64,000 nt of DNA from Chitinophaga ginsengisoli (GCF_003014595.1 NZ_PYGK01000005.1:186001-250000); one strand, 5' to 3'. Counted from the stretch's first letter, positions 25,760 through 35,004 are shown. Program-made: numbers and translations. The notes: a model not told the origin generated them from the letters alone.

Positions 25760-26632
25760 ATGAAGTATGTCTTAACAGGCGTCTTCTGTTTTCTGTTGTC
25801 ATGGTGCAATGCGCTTGGACAATCACAGACAGATAGCATTATTACAACTAAAGGCGCTGTCACCCTTATTACCTGTGGATCAGCAATCACTACATTCCAG
25901 ATCGGAGATGGTAAGAATTCAGATTATGATTATCGCATAGTAGATGGTAACGTAGTATTCATACGGCCAACAGTAGCTAATCCTAAAGCCACCAACCTGG
26001 TGATCAGGGAAGGAAATAACATACATTACCTGATACTGGCATTCCGTGATAAAGCAGAATTATCCCGGTTGAAATACAATCTTTCTGCAGGTGGTTCCGC
26101 TAAGACCGGTGCTAACAATACCGGTACAGGAGAGCATCCCACTGTTGCACCGCCTGAGGATAATGCCACAGAGAACGACGATGCTGCGGTTGCCGCGTCA
26201 GGTATTGACACCGTAACAGTGGGTAACATCGCAGAAGATTTCCGGAAGCAGCGAAAGGGTGGTCACCAGTATGAAACAACAGCAGACGGTATTACAGTGA
26301 GCTTTTCCCAGGCAATGAACCTCAACAACCTGGTATATTACAGCTATCATATCAGGAACCGTTCGGGGAACGCCTATGTGATCAGGAAAATAACACTCAT
26401 GCACAAGACGAAGGCAGATACTGCTGCTTTGTTCACCATGCCGGTGCTTTACAGGAAAGGAGCATCTTCAATTGCTGGTAAGGCCGATGAAAATATCGTA
26501 TTCGTTACCGCTGCGCGGGATTTTAAAAAGGAGGATGAGATCATCCTGGTGATGTACAACAAAGCCAGTGAAAACCAGGTGGTGCTGTATACACCTGTAA
26601 GTGCCTTGCCAAAGTATATGATCAGCAAATAG
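25760..26632 (+). CDS. TraN-like (DUF4138) exported protein in the T6SS locus
   Basis: A 290-residue exported protein (signal peptide about 1-21, ...NALGQ). Residues of about 28-95 form a beta-domain (GAVTLITCGSAITTFQIG, VVFIRPTVANPKATNLVI, HYLILAF) like the first domain of TraN from Bacteroidota conjugative transposons, which is related to VirB9. A low-complexity Gly/Thr/Asp linker (about 100-150) follows. The C-terminal domain (about 165-285) fits TraN closely: LNNLVYYSYHIRNRSGNAYV, a MPVLYRKGASSIAGKADENI segment and EDEIILVMYNKASENQVVLY. No other conjugation genes are present. It stands between tssC and a transglycosylase gene. I infer a periplasmic or outer-membrane part of the T6SS; TssQ/TssR-like function is possible but unproven. 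Confidence 0.75.
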   Translation: MKYVLTGVFCFLLSWCNALGQSQTDSIITTKGAVTLITCGSAITTFQIGDGKNSDYDYRIVDGNVVFIRPTVANPKATNLVIREGNNIHYLILAFRDKAELSRLKYNLSAGGSAKTGANNTGTGEHPTVAPPEDNATENDDAAVAASGIDTVTVGNIAEDFRKQRKGGHQYETTADGITVSFSQAMNLNNLVYYSYHIRNRSGNAYVIRKITLMHKTKADTAALFTMPVLYRKGASSIAGKADENIVFVTAARDFKKEDEIILVMYNKASENQVVLYTPVSALPKYMISK

Positions 26633-26644
26633 TCATTCATTCAC

Positions 26645-27697
26645 GTGCGTACCATTATTCACATATTGTTTGTTGGCTGTCTTTGCCTGTTTGCATTGAC
26701 AGGCACTGCACAGCAGGTGAATTTCTGCGGAGAGGTCGTACCTATGGAGCGCGACTTCGTTTCCTACAAGCTGATGGATGTTATCAAAGGACATCTGAAA
26801 TACCGCAACTTCTTACCGGTGTTGAAAGCAAAGACGGATATTTACTTCCCGATCATTATCCCCATCTTACATCAGTACAATATACCTGAAGATTTTAAAT
26901 ACCTGCCGGTTGTTGAAAGTGGTTTCACCAATGCCACTTCCGCCGTAGGCGCACAGGGTGTCTGGCAGTTTATGCCGGCTACAGCCGCAGCGATGGGGCT
27001 GGAAGTGCGATATGATAATGATGAACGCAATCACCTGCTGAAATCTACACACGCCGCCTGCCGCTATCTGCAGCAACTTTACAGTCAGCTGCATTCCTGG
27101 ACACTAGCAGCCGCTGCCTACAATGCCGGTGCAGGCAACATATCCCATAATGTCAAAAAACAGGGGAGTAATGATTACTATCAGCTCATGCTGAATAGTG
27201 AGACGGCACAATACATTTACAAGATCATCGCCATTAAACAACTGTTCGAAAACCCTGAATTGTATATTCCGGGCTTCGGCTATAATGTGTTCAATAAAGA
27301 GAATGCGAATGTTTCTGTGTTTTCCAAACCTTCGTCAGGGATAGCGCAACCGGGAGAGAAGAGTAAAGATTTTAAATCCATCCGTATTACAGTGGATATG
27401 AAATCCAGGGCTACATCTCCGGTAGTCGCGACTGTTTTTGCTGCCCGCTTGCAGCGGAACAACACCTTTGAAGACGGGCAGCTGGTGAGCATTCTTTTGC
27501 TGGATGACCTGCAGGCGAATGGTGTGTTTATCCGGAAGAATACGAAATTGTCGGGTAGGGGATGGATTGTGAGTGACCGGGTGTATGTGGATCTTGGTTT
27601 TGGGAATATGATTACGTTGTGTGATGCAGGCGGGAAGAAGGGCGTGCCGGCGGAATCGTTAAAGTCGGGAGAGGATGTGAGGTTGTTGAAGATTTAA
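26645..27697 (+). CDS. Lytic transglycosylase fused to a TraM-like C-terminal domain
   Basis: A 350-residue exported protein that would cut glycan strands of peptidoglycan. It starts at a GTG (26645), since this begins the signal peptide (about 1-22) and no ATG precedes it, 12 bases after the TraN-like gene. Residues of about 60-205 are an MltD/Slt-type domain: catalytic Glu91 in PVVESGF, GVWQFMP (105-111) and AYNAG (158-162). Instead of LysM repeats, residues of about 258-345 carry ATVFAARL, EDGQLVSILLLDDL, NGVFIRKNTKLSGRG and DRVYVDLGFG, resembling the C-terminal domain of conjugative-transposon TraM (VirB10-like). It probably opens the wall for T6SS assembly and binds the TraN-like partner. 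Confidence 0.8.
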   Translation: MRTIIHILFVGCLCLFALTGTAQQVNFCGEVVPMERDFVSYKLMDVIKGHLKYRNFLPVLKAKTDIYFPIIIPILHQYNIPEDFKYLPVVESGFTNATSAVGAQGVWQFMPATAAAMGLEVRYDNDERNHLLKSTHAACRYLQQLYSQLHSWTLAAAAYNAGAGNISHNVKKQGSNDYYQLMLNSETAQYIYKIIAIKQLFENPELYIPGFGYNVFNKENANVSVFSKPSSGIAQPGEKSKDFKSIRITVDMKSRATSPVVATVFAARLQRNNTFEDGQLVSILLLDDLQANGVFIRKNTKLSGRGWIVSDRVYVDLGFGNMITLCDAGGKKGVPAESLKSGEDVRLLKI

Positions 27698-27720
27698 TCA
27701 GTAATAGAACAGCGACGGCA

Positions 27721-27748
27721 GCTTTCGGTCTCACTTGAAACCGAAAGC
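27721..27748. terminator. Inverted repeat between convergent T6SS units
   Basis: A perfect 9-bp stem (27721-27729 with 27740-27748), 23 bases past the transglycosylase stop and 26 bases past the end of tssF on the other strand. Neither side has a strong T run, so the terminator role is moderate. Confidence 0.5.
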
Positions 27749-27774
27749 AACATTGAATCAAAACAAAAATAAAA

Positions 27775-29607
27775 CTACATCAACACCTCATTCATAAATA
27801 TCCTGTAAGGATAATTATTCGCAGAATGCTCCGTCAGCTGTGACAACAACTCATCTTTCAGATAAGTGAGATTTCCCGCAGCATACGTACTGGAAGGTTT
27901 GGAAAGTATTAGCCTGATATCCAGTGTACGGCTATATCCCTCACTTGCACCAGGCAGTACAGACACCCCTTTGGACACACTCACTTCACGCAGTTCATTA
28001 CCGATCACATAACGGCATAATGCTTTAATATCTTCCGGCGTCACAATACGATTGCGGCTCAATAAATGATAGCGGTAAAGATTGACCTTCTCGTCTATGC
28101 TGAGACGGTCTTTACCTCCCTGGGTATTGGATAATAATGTGATAGAGGCAGGCTGCAGCTGTACGCTGCCATATTCCTGGAGGCGGCTGCCCATACGGAT
28201 GTTATTGGCAATGCTACCATTGGTCGTGTAAAACTCGATGAAAAGATAATCAGCATCTTCCCTGGGCTTGATCATCAGATAAGGGATATTACCCCGGTTA
28301 ACACCCGGTTGCAACTGTTCTTCAAGAGAGGCGATCAGCTGGTGCAATTCTCTTATGCGACTGGCAACATAATCATTCCGTACTTCTTCGAAGAGGGAGC
28401 TTTCGTCTCTTATCACCTCGATAAGATAAGCAATGATCTCCTTTGCCTCACGCGAGTCAAATCTGCCAATACCACTGCTGCGTACTACCAGCTCTCCTTC
28501 CTGCATTTCACCGGTAGTAGTGAAGTTGCGGACATGATAGTCAGTCCCTGAAACATCATGTACTCGTTTGATGTCGAAGTAAATATCTGATGTATGCAAC
28601 GGCATGATATTGAGATAGCGGTTCAGTCGCTGCGATTGCTCATTGATACGTTTATTGACAACGGGGAAGCAGTTGATGTTACAGAACAGATCTTCCAGTA
28701 AGGTGTGCCGGATCGCTTCCGGAAATTCAACCCTGATCCATTGGATATCCGGCTGCAGCTTTGTGAGTCCCTGTCCGAATACCTGTTGCAGGGCGGCAGG
28801 AGTTGTAGGTTGGGAACCCGGTGATGCAGGCTTGCTGATGGTGAGAAAATGATGGCGGAAACGTTGTAATATCTGCTGACTATACTGTGTATTCGTATCG
28901 AAGGCAGGTTGCATAATACTGTCCAATTCCTCTGAGGCAACATCGCGGCTATCACTATAACCGTTTTTTACAGTGAGTTCGGTATTACCCAGGAAGAAGC
29001 GGGCCAGCGGTAGGTAGTAATAGAACATTTCCTGCTGATGTGCATTCCTGAGATCGAAGAAGAAGGACAGCTCTTCGAGAGAGGAGGGACTTCCTTCCAG
29101 GGAAAGGCCCAGCCATAAATGATTGGGAGGTGTGTCTGCCTGGAGGGCGCCCTGTAATACCTGTTCCTTGAACCAGTGTTCCCGGGTCTCAAACAGTTTA
29201 TTACCGATAGCCATGTATTTTATCTGTCCGCGGAACAGGCGATGCCTGGTCAGGGGCATGAAGAAGAGGTCCTTTGAATTGAAGCCGTTCCGCAATGTGT
29301 GGAAGAACTGGTGCTCTGCGGTGATAACGGTAGCTGGTTCAGTGCTGGCCGCATGCAGTATGCCATAGGCCGGCTGACTGCTGGTGATGGGCTCCGGCAT
29401 CATGATCTGAGCCAGTCGCTCTACCAGGCGGGCATGCGATACATCCACCTCGCCGGAGATCTTTTCGAGTTCACTGGCGCAGGCTTCCAGCAATAACTGC
29501 ACAATAGGGTCGAAAGAAGATTCTACCTCTGCATCAGGATAACCCCAAAGCCTGGCAGCTGTTTTCAACATGCGGTCTTTAATCCGTTCTTTTTGTTCTC
29601 TGGGCAT
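27775..29607 (-). CDS. tssF: T6SS baseplate protein TssF
   Basis: A 610-residue cytoplasmic baseplate component that forms the wedge with TssG and TssE. The N-terminus matches TssF (RLWGYPDAEVESSFDPIVQLLLEACASELEKISGEV, with HARLVERLAQIMMPEP following). Later regions include a long mixed alpha/beta body and the C-terminal LCRYVIGNELREVSVSKGVSVLPG segment. The gene starts 10 bases after tssE, with which it is co-transcribed on the minus strand. This strand switch relative to tssG is a feature of this locus. Confidence 0.9.
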   Translation of the reverse strand: MPREQKERIKDRMLKTAARLWGYPDAEVESSFDPIVQLLLEACASELEKISGEVDVSHARLVERLAQIMMPEPITSSQPAYGILHAASTEPATVITAEHQFFHTLRNGFNSKDLFFMPLTRHRLFRGQIKYMAIGNKLFETREHWFKEQVLQGALQADTPPNHLWLGLSLEGSPSSLEELSFFFDLRNAHQQEMFYYYLPLARFFLGNTELTVKNGYSDSRDVASEELDSIMQPAFDTNTQYSQQILQRFRHHFLTISKPASPGSQPTTPAALQQVFGQGLTKLQPDIQWIRVEFPEAIRHTLLEDLFCNINCFPVVNKRINEQSQRLNRYLNIMPLHTSDIYFDIKRVHDVSGTDYHVRNFTTTGEMQEGELVVRSSGIGRFDSREAKEIIAYLIEVIRDESSLFEEVRNDYVASRIRELHQLIASLEEQLQPGVNRGNIPYLMIKPREDADYLFIEFYTTNGSIANNIRMGSRLQEYGSVQLQPASITLLSNTQGGKDRLSIDEKVNLYRYHLLSRNRIVTPEDIKALCRYVIGNELREVSVSKGVSVLPGASEGYSRTLDIRLILSKPSSTYAAGNLTYLKDELLSQLTEHSANNYPYRIFMNEVLM

Positions 29608-29617
29608 GGCAATGGCT

Positions 29618-30049
29618 TTAATCGTAAGACAGCGGGCTCACATAAAAGAAGCTGCTGTAGTGGAATGGTGTTTTATTACGGGACAGCGTGCCGGTGATGG
29701 TCACTTTGATCTTCTTCTTGACCTTACGTGTATGGAGGCCTGTCAGCTCTTCCTGGCTGACCACCGCCATTACCCTGATCTGTGTTAACCGGCGCTCGTA
29801 CCGTGAGATGGAGGCTTTAACAGCCATCTCTACCTGTTCTTTCACTTCATTGTTGGAAGCCCGGATGTCAAAATCCGAATCCCACAACTTGCAGCCATAC
29901 TGCGGATCATCTTTATTCTCTCCCAGTACGGTGGTGATGAGCAGGTGTATATGCTGGGCCACGGAATCTTCCAGGCTGCAGTCAGGAAGGTCCTTCTTTT
30001 GCAGGATGCGGGAGAAATCCAGTGGCAGTTTATAATACTGACTTTTCAT
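29618..30049 (-). CDS. tssE: T6SS baseplate protein TssE (gp25-like)
   Basis: A 143-residue homologue of the phage T4 gp25 wedge protein that starts sheath polymerisation on the baseplate. It carries SVAQHIHLLITTVLGENKDD and then YGCKLWD, the spacing of the gp25/lysozyme-like family (conserved I..Ll.T..GE...p.fG). The C-terminal half ends in a strand-rich region (KKKIKVTITGTLSRN). It lies 17 bases after tssP and 10 bases before tssF. Confidence 0.88.
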   Translation of the reverse strand: MKSQYYKLPLDFSRILQKKDLPDCSLEDSVAQHIHLLITTVLGENKDDPQYGCKLWDSDFDIRASNNEVKEQVEMAVKASISRYERRLTQIRVMAVVSQEELTGLHTRKVKKKIKVTITGTLSRNKTPFHYSSFFYVSPLSYD

Positions 30050-30066
30050 ACAAACAGTGTAAATGA

Positions 30067-31137
30067 TCAGAATATACCGAGGAATTTCTTGTCATATCTC
30101 ACACGGATCTCTTTCACACAACCGTTCTGATCTTTGATCAGGTTCACCAGTTCTATTTTGAACCGTTTCTTACCACGGATCCTGGAGCAGAAATGTGAAA
30201 AAGTATCGGTCTCTTTATCATTCAGTAACACCCGGGCACCAAGATTATCACAGAGGTATGGAGAGAAGTCGGAAGCACTTTTCTGTTTGTCGATCACCTG
30301 TGTCAGGAAGAACTTAAACTCGTCGTCCGAAATAGCAGGTGTTTTAGGCTTTTCTGGCGCCGCAGGAGTGCCCGCGGATGGATCAGTTGGTTTGGGCTCC
30401 TCAGGGAAAGGAATGGGCTCAAAATGGTCATTTCTGGGGCGCTGGGCAGGAGCAGGGAATACGGTGATACGTTTTGTCACCATTTTACTGCTATCCCCGT
30501 TCACGATCAGTGACAGGATACGTTCTCCCGGAGAGCCGAAAGTATATTTAACCGAGTTACCGCCATGGGTTTCTGCATTGGGCTGTAACAATTGCCAGGA
30601 CCATTTGCTGGCATTCGGCATATGGTTGGAGTAAGTCGCTGGCCGTCCCACAAATACTTCTTCCGGACCTTCAATGACAGGGTAGATATCTCCGCGGGTA
30701 TCGGGTGCTTTTTCAGGAGCGGCATTCAGGACAATCACTTCCTGGCGCCAGTCGCATTTACCCCTGCGCAGGGTAACAGTGTAGCTGCCTGCTTTACTGA
30801 AAGCATGATATACCTGTAATCCTGGTGCAGTGGCGGTAGAGTCACCGAAATCCCAGCTCAGGCCATCATTGCTGCTGCCTTTCAGGTCTGCTCTGAACGT
30901 GATCACCTCTCCGGCTGTAAATGAAGTGGTTTTGCCGGCGTGCTGCTGACTGGCCAACACAATGGCCGCCTCACTACAGGTTTCCCGGTTAGATGCCTGG
31001 AATGCCAGCAGCACGATGCTGATAGCCAGTAACGATAGGAATGTATACAATACCATCGGGTCAATATGGCTTGTAATTTTATTAAAGGTTTTGTAGGAAT
31101 TCACCTTTCGCTCATTTTGGGTCTTGCGCGGGGTCAT
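30067..31137 (-). CDS. tssP: T6SS envelope protein TssP with PKD domain
   Basis: A 356-residue inner-membrane protein of the Bacteroidota T6SS trans-envelope complex. The ATG at 31137 (MTPRKTQNERK) is chosen; an in-frame start at 31191 would add 18 residues rich in Lys and Phe. A short basic cytoplasmic tail leads to one membrane segment (about residues 28-48, VLYTFLSLLAISIVLLAF). The periplasmic part has a PKD domain (about 75-135: ITFRADLKG, LSWDFGDSTATAPG, YHAFSKAGSYTVTL), a second Ig-like domain (WSWQLLQPN), a proline-rich linker (about 250-275) and a C-terminal globular domain. It is the first gene of tssP-tssE-tssF. The name rests on domain layout and context. Confidence 0.82.
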   Translation of the reverse strand: MTPRKTQNERKVNSYKTFNKITSHIDPMVLYTFLSLLAISIVLLAFQASNRETCSEAAIVLASQQHAGKTTSFTAGEVITFRADLKGSSNDGLSWDFGDSTATAPGLQVYHAFSKAGSYTVTLRRGKCDWRQEVIVLNAAPEKAPDTRGDIYPVIEGPEEVFVGRPATYSNHMPNASKWSWQLLQPNAETHGGNSVKYTFGSPGERILSLIVNGDSSKMVTKRITVFPAPAQRPRNDHFEPIPFPEEPKPTDPSAGTPAAPEKPKTPAISDDEFKFFLTQVIDKQKSASDFSPYLCDNLGARVLLNDKETDTFSHFCSRIRGKKRFKIELVNLIKDQNGCVKEIRVRYDKKFLGIF

Positions 31138-31284
31138 GGGTTTTTCAATTTCTGCAATTTTAAATATTTTTTTAGATAAATGACTAAACAACCTACATTC
31201 GTAGTTGAAATTTTAATAACTGTTGTGTTGTTGAAAGCCTGAAATTGAACCCTGATTAATCGAAAAACCTAAATTAACCCGTTG

Positions 31285-32238
31285 ATGGTAAATAATGCCC
31301 AAAAAGCCGCAGTACTCGAGGAAGTCATTGATCATATCCATCGTCTGCATTATGACGTGCGCGCCGAAGTTGTAGTAGGTGAACTGCTGGATAATGATGT
31401 CCGGGAAGCTGATGTGGCCGTACAGATGAAGAACGTTTTTACAAGAGCTTTTAATAAAGATATTTTAGATGCACAATTGGATGACTCACAACCTTATCAT
31501 CCATTTGTAACGCTGACACTCTCGCGCGATGGGTTGTACGACCGCTTGCCGGAAGGCCTCTTTCATACCTTCTCCTCACAGAAAAAACAGGAGGTAAGTG
31601 AGATGGTGGCAAACTATAAAAAACACCAGCAGGAGGAACAGGAAGCGCGTAAATTCTTCCGTCCGCTTGAACATGAATTCTTTCTGCAGCGGGTATTCCT
31701 GGAGCAACGCGAGAAGCACCTTTTATTTGATGCTTTCGGAAAAGATGCGGATGCATTGTTCCTGTCTTTCTGGGGTATTCCCCAGGGACTTCCCAAAGGA
31801 CCGGTGAATAAACTTATCAGGTTATTGCCGTATATTCATCGTATAGCTGGCAACCTGCAACTGGTACAATTATACTTAGAGGCTATATTAGATGAACCCG
31901 TAGAAATCTCCCGTGAAAATGGCCCTGTAGCCGTATCCACCGGCAACCAGACTGGTCTGGGAGACTGCCGGCTGGGAGTAGATACAATGACTGGCAACCT
32001 GTTTTATACCGATATGCCGCGGGTACTCGTTAAAGTAGGTCCGCTGCAACAACACCGGGTATACGATTTCCTTTCCTGGCAGCCTTATGGTAAATTGCTG
32101 GAGACTTGTCTGGGCTTCCTGATGCCCGCAGATGTGGAGGTGGAAACATTGCTGGAACCCCATCCGGATGAAAAACAAGTGGTTGTGGCCGATAGCAGAT
32201 ATAAAGAGGGAATTATGGGATATAATTTTTTCCTGTAG
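31285..32238 (+). CDS. tssG: T6SS baseplate protein TssG
   Basis: A 317-residue baseplate wedge protein that bridges TssF dimers and TssE. Started at the ATG at 31285; the TTG before it is unlikely. It opens with LEEVIDHIHRLHYDVRAEVVVGEL and shows the TssG-like run VTLTLSRDGLYDRLPEGLFH, then LEHEFFLQRVFLEQREKHLLFDAFG, and a middle IRLLPYIHRIAGNLQLVQLYLEAIL. It is the first gene of tssG-tssN-tssK-tssO-hcp, divergent from tssP across a 147-base gap where no full promoter match was found. Confidence 0.88.
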   Translation: MVNNAQKAAVLEEVIDHIHRLHYDVRAEVVVGELLDNDVREADVAVQMKNVFTRAFNKDILDAQLDDSQPYHPFVTLTLSRDGLYDRLPEGLFHTFSSQKKQEVSEMVANYKKHQQEEQEARKFFRPLEHEFFLQRVFLEQREKHLLFDAFGKDADALFLSFWGIPQGLPKGPVNKLIRLLPYIHRIAGNLQLVQLYLEAILDEPVEISRENGPVAVSTGNQTGLGDCRLGVDTMTGNLFYTDMPRVLVKVGPLQQHRVYDFLSWQPYGKLLETCLGFLMPADVEVETLLEPHPDEKQVVVADSRYKEGIMGYNFFL

Positions 32239-32251
32239 CCTTAAATGGAAC

Positions 32252-32259
32252 TATTTTTG
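32252..32259 (+). promoter_or_regulatory. Putative internal -7 element ahead of tssN
   Basis: TATTTTTG matches TAnnTTTG, 53 bases ahead of the tssN ATG and just past the tssG stop. No -33 TTG was seen. Confidence 0.35.
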
Positions 32260-32312
32260 CATGTAATGTTGGCGCTGTAAACTGTTTTAACCCTTTTCCC
32301 AATTGGAAAACT

Positions 32313-33179
32313 ATGATACTTAAAGCGAAAATTTATCTTGTATTAGCTGCCATACTAGCGATCGGATCTCTGATCGTTGGATTGCTGAGCCGTTATATTA
32401 AAAACTTTACCCTATATAAGAAAAAGGCATTGTGGTATCTGTTTTTACTCACGCTCGTATTTGCAGTTATCAGCTCTATTCCTTTCCTGTTCACACATCA
32501 GAACCTGGTCAGCCAGTATCTGTTTTACCAGGTATGGTTCCTCGGTCTTGGCATTGCCCATTGCCATATTATGTATACACGGTTCTGGGCAAATGAACGT
32601 ACACTAGGCTCTGAACTATCCTTTATCCTGGCGATCTGTTTGTTTGGTGCAGTAGGTTTTATGTTGGTACAGTTCCTTTTCACCAAAGGAGATTTCCTGT
32701 ATTACCCGATGCTTACCTGCTTCCTCGCATTTGCACTGCCGACCTTTGTGTACAAGACCTTCGAAAAGATGATGGCTATCCCGGCTAAAGTACATAAGTG
32801 GTGGCAGTACCCGGCTTATCACGAACAACCGGAAGTGAATGAAGATGATATGAGAGACCTGATCGTAATCGGGTTTGAACTGGAGAAGAACAGCCGCGAC
32901 ATTGACCGTACCTATTTCAGGGCACGTACCCCCATTAAGATGGACCTGGGTGACCTGTTCTACCATTTTGTAAATGACTACAACGATCGCTATCCCAATA
33001 CACCAATTGATGTAATGGACCCCAACGGACAGCCTTATGGATGGGTGTTCCATCTCAAGTCAAGATGGCTGGGAATAGCGAAAACACTGGATCCTGAGAA
33101 GCCGGTATTCATGAATGGCATGCAGGAAAATAGTGTGATCATTTGTAACAGGATCGTGTTGAACAGCAGAAATAACTAA
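32313..33179 (+). CDS. tssN: T6SS inner-membrane protein TssN
   Basis: A 288-residue multi-pass membrane protein. Four or five hydrophobic segments fill the first half (about residues 5-25, 42-62, 72-90, 105-125 and 130-150), and the second half is a soluble, cytoplasmic domain starting near YHEQPEVNEDDMRDLIVIGFELE and containing DLGDLFYHFVNDYNDRYP and GWVFHLKSRWLG. This layout matches TssN, a Bacteroidota-specific component that takes the place of TssL/TssM as the inner-membrane platform. It lies between tssG and tssK. The call is by topology and position more than by motif. Confidence 0.8.
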   Translation: MILKAKIYLVLAAILAIGSLIVGLLSRYIKNFTLYKKKALWYLFLLTLVFAVISSIPFLFTHQNLVSQYLFYQVWFLGLGIAHCHIMYTRFWANERTLGSELSFILAICLFGAVGFMLVQFLFTKGDFLYYPMLTCFLAFALPTFVYKTFEKMMAIPAKVHKWWQYPAYHEQPEVNEDDMRDLIVIGFELEKNSRDIDRTYFRARTPIKMDLGDLFYHFVNDYNDRYPNTPIDVMDPNGQPYGWVFHLKSRWLGIAKTLDPEKPVFMNGMQENSVIICNRIVLNSRNN

Positions 33180-33253
33180 TAGTAGTAGTTGACCTATAGT
33201 TGATCCCTTAAATATGTATGTAAACAATCATTTCTTACGTAAACAATCATCCC

Positions 33254-34429
33254 ATGGCAGAGCCGCTCAAACATTTTCCCGTTAACTGGGTGGATGGAAT
33301 GAAAATAAAAAAGCAGCATTTTGTAGAAACAGAAAATGCGATGCTTGATCAGATCCGGGATGCCATTTCCAGCGGTTTGCATGCGCAGAACTATGGACTA
33401 TTGCCCGCTAAAGCAGAGAACAAAGAATCGCTCCGTTGCTGGTTCGTAACCGACAACCAGCATCAGTGGCGTATCAAGCTAACGGAGTGCCGTGCTGTTA
33501 CGCCCGGTGGCGCCCGTATAGAGATCCCTGAACATACCGTGCATTCACTGAAATATGCAACGACGTTCCCGGAAGCAACTTTCAGCTGGGATCCGCAACA
33601 TACAGAAGGGGCTTATTATATCATGATGCAGGTAAATCCCTTTGACCGCCAGCCCAGCGGAGAACCGCTGCTGCATGAAGATCCGCCCCGCCTGCCATAT
33701 GCGACGCCCGAATACCACTTGTTCGTACAGCCGGTATCACAGTTACCAAACGGACAACTGGGCAGTTACCAGATGGTACTGGGTCGTATCTCCGTGACTG
33801 ATGGACGGCCTCAACTGGATGATGATTATATACCGCCTACCAGTATGGTATCTGCGCATCCTGCATTGGCCGACTTACACCAGGAGCTGGACCAGTTCCT
33901 CGGTCAGCTGGAACTGCACGGTGTCCAGATCGTACAGAAGATCTATGGCAGAAATCAAAATAATGATCTGGCACAGGTAGTACTATATATTACAGAAAGG
34001 CTCGTGCAATACCTGGGCACACGTATCTCTCAGTTCCGCTGGCTAGGGTTGTATCAGTCGCCCGCAGCAATGCTGGAAGTAGTGGCAGGCCTGGCGCGTA
34101 CTATCAAAAATGCAGTAGATCTGCGTGCCGGCACTGGTAAGGAAGAATTGCTGAACTACTTCTCAGAATGGTGTGAATTGCGACAGGGAGAGCTGGAAAC
34201 GCTCATGGTAAATTGTGCGAATATCCGTTACAGACATATCGACGTGAGAGAATGTCTGCAACCAATGATCCCGTTTGTCCGTGCAATCAGCAAACTGTTT
34301 GAAAGCCTGAGCAGACTGGATTATATCGGCCGCAAAACAGACAGTGGCATCTTTGTGAAAGAGGAGTCGGCCGAAGATGCAGAATACCTGCGTAAACACA
34401 AAACAAAGAGATGGTTCTTCACAGATTGA
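33254..34429 (+). CDS. tssK: T6SS baseplate adaptor TssK
   Basis: A 391-residue cytoplasmic protein that joins the baseplate to the membrane complex. It begins with the TssK pattern FPVNWVDGMKIKKQHFVETEN (compare W.EG..l.pQHFq in TssK), continues with a beta-sandwich shoulder (ITLTECRAVTPGGARIEI-like segment, PEYHLFVQPVSQLPNGQLGSYQMVLGRI) and ends in helices and a mixed head domain. It lies 74 bases after tssN and 22 bases before tssO, in the same direction. Confidence 0.88.
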   Translation: MAEPLKHFPVNWVDGMKIKKQHFVETENAMLDQIRDAISSGLHAQNYGLLPAKAENKESLRCWFVTDNQHQWRIKLTECRAVTPGGARIEIPEHTVHSLKYATTFPEATFSWDPQHTEGAYYIMMQVNPFDRQPSGEPLLHEDPPRLPYATPEYHLFVQPVSQLPNGQLGSYQMVLGRISVTDGRPQLDDDYIPPTSMVSAHPALADLHQELDQFLGQLELHGVQIVQKIYGRNQNNDLAQVVLYITERLVQYLGTRISQFRWLGLYQSPAAMLEVVAGLARTIKNAVDLRAGTGKEELLNYFSEWCELRQGELETLMVNCANIRYRHIDVRECLQPMIPFVRAISKLFESLSRLDYIGRKTDSGIFVKEESAEDAEYLRKHKTKRWFFTD

Positions 34430-34451
34430 TTTCATTCAAATAATATAATAC

Positions 34452-34964
34452 ATGCGTGTACTAAACAAACAGGAGCGGACATCCGCCTTTTTATGGTTCC
34501 TGCTTTTCTTCGTTGTCACGGTAGGGCTCTTTGTACTGGCCGTATTCTTCAACTTCCAGGTACCTGCAAGAGAGAACACTGCACTGCGTAAACAACTGAG
34601 CTCTTTCCGCCAGGAACAGGCTTTTCAGGCGGAATTCCTGCAGAAGATGGATAAGGTGAAGAATAATCTTGATTCCATTAATCTGCCTAATCAGAATGCC
34701 AATTACATGGACCAGGTCATTGCGCAGGACCTTGTGAATATGCGTAATACAATTCCTAAAGAAACGGTGACGCACTACGGCCTGTACAATAATATTATTC
34801 AGAATTTATTGTCCATTCAACAGGGTAAACAACAAATGAGAGGTTTACAGAATGCACAACAGACTATTGCAGAACTGAAAGAGAAGATTGCAGACCTTAA
34901 CAGGGAACTGGAAACGACAAGGAATGAACTTGATTATAACAGACAGATAATGAGATCACGATGA
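34452..34964 (+). CDS. tssO: T6SS envelope protein TssO
   Basis: A 170-residue protein with a single membrane segment near the N-terminus (about residues 13-35, FLWFLLFFVVTVGLFVLAVFF) and a long coiled coil after it. The coiled-coil is strongest at residues of about 40-65 (ALRKQLSSFRQEQAF) and 120-165 (QQTIAELKEKIADLNRELETT). This fits TssO of the Bacteroidota T6SS, thought to work with TssN and TssP in the envelope. It directly precedes the hcp gene, after a gap that holds a promoter-like site. Confidence 0.8.
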   Translation: MRVLNKQERTSAFLWFLLFFVVTVGLFVLAVFFNFQVPARENTALRKQLSSFRQEQAFQAEFLQKMDKVKNNLDSINLPNQNANYMDQVIAQDLVNMRNTIPKETVTHYGLYNNIIQNLLSIQQGKQQMRGLQNAQQTIAELKEKIADLNRELETTRNELDYNRQIMRSR

Positions 34965-34973
34965 GTTAAATTT

Positions 34974-35004
34974 TTGGTTGTATTAAGGGATTACTTTAAA
35001 TTTG
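34974..35004 (+). promoter_or_regulatory. Putative hcp promoter (-33 and -7)
   Basis: TTG at 34974-34976 and TAAATTTG at 34997-35004 with a 20-base gap agree with the Bacteroidota consensus. The hcp ATG follows after 75 bases. A separate strong promoter would suit the large amount of Hcp needed for tube building. Confidence 0.6.

Noticed and set aside
25760-27697. Remnant of a conjugative transposon
   Set aside because: Only TraN-like and TraM-like segments exist; no TraG, TraI, TraJ, mobilisation genes or integrase is present, both ORFs are intact, and the second gene is a fusion with a transglycosylase.
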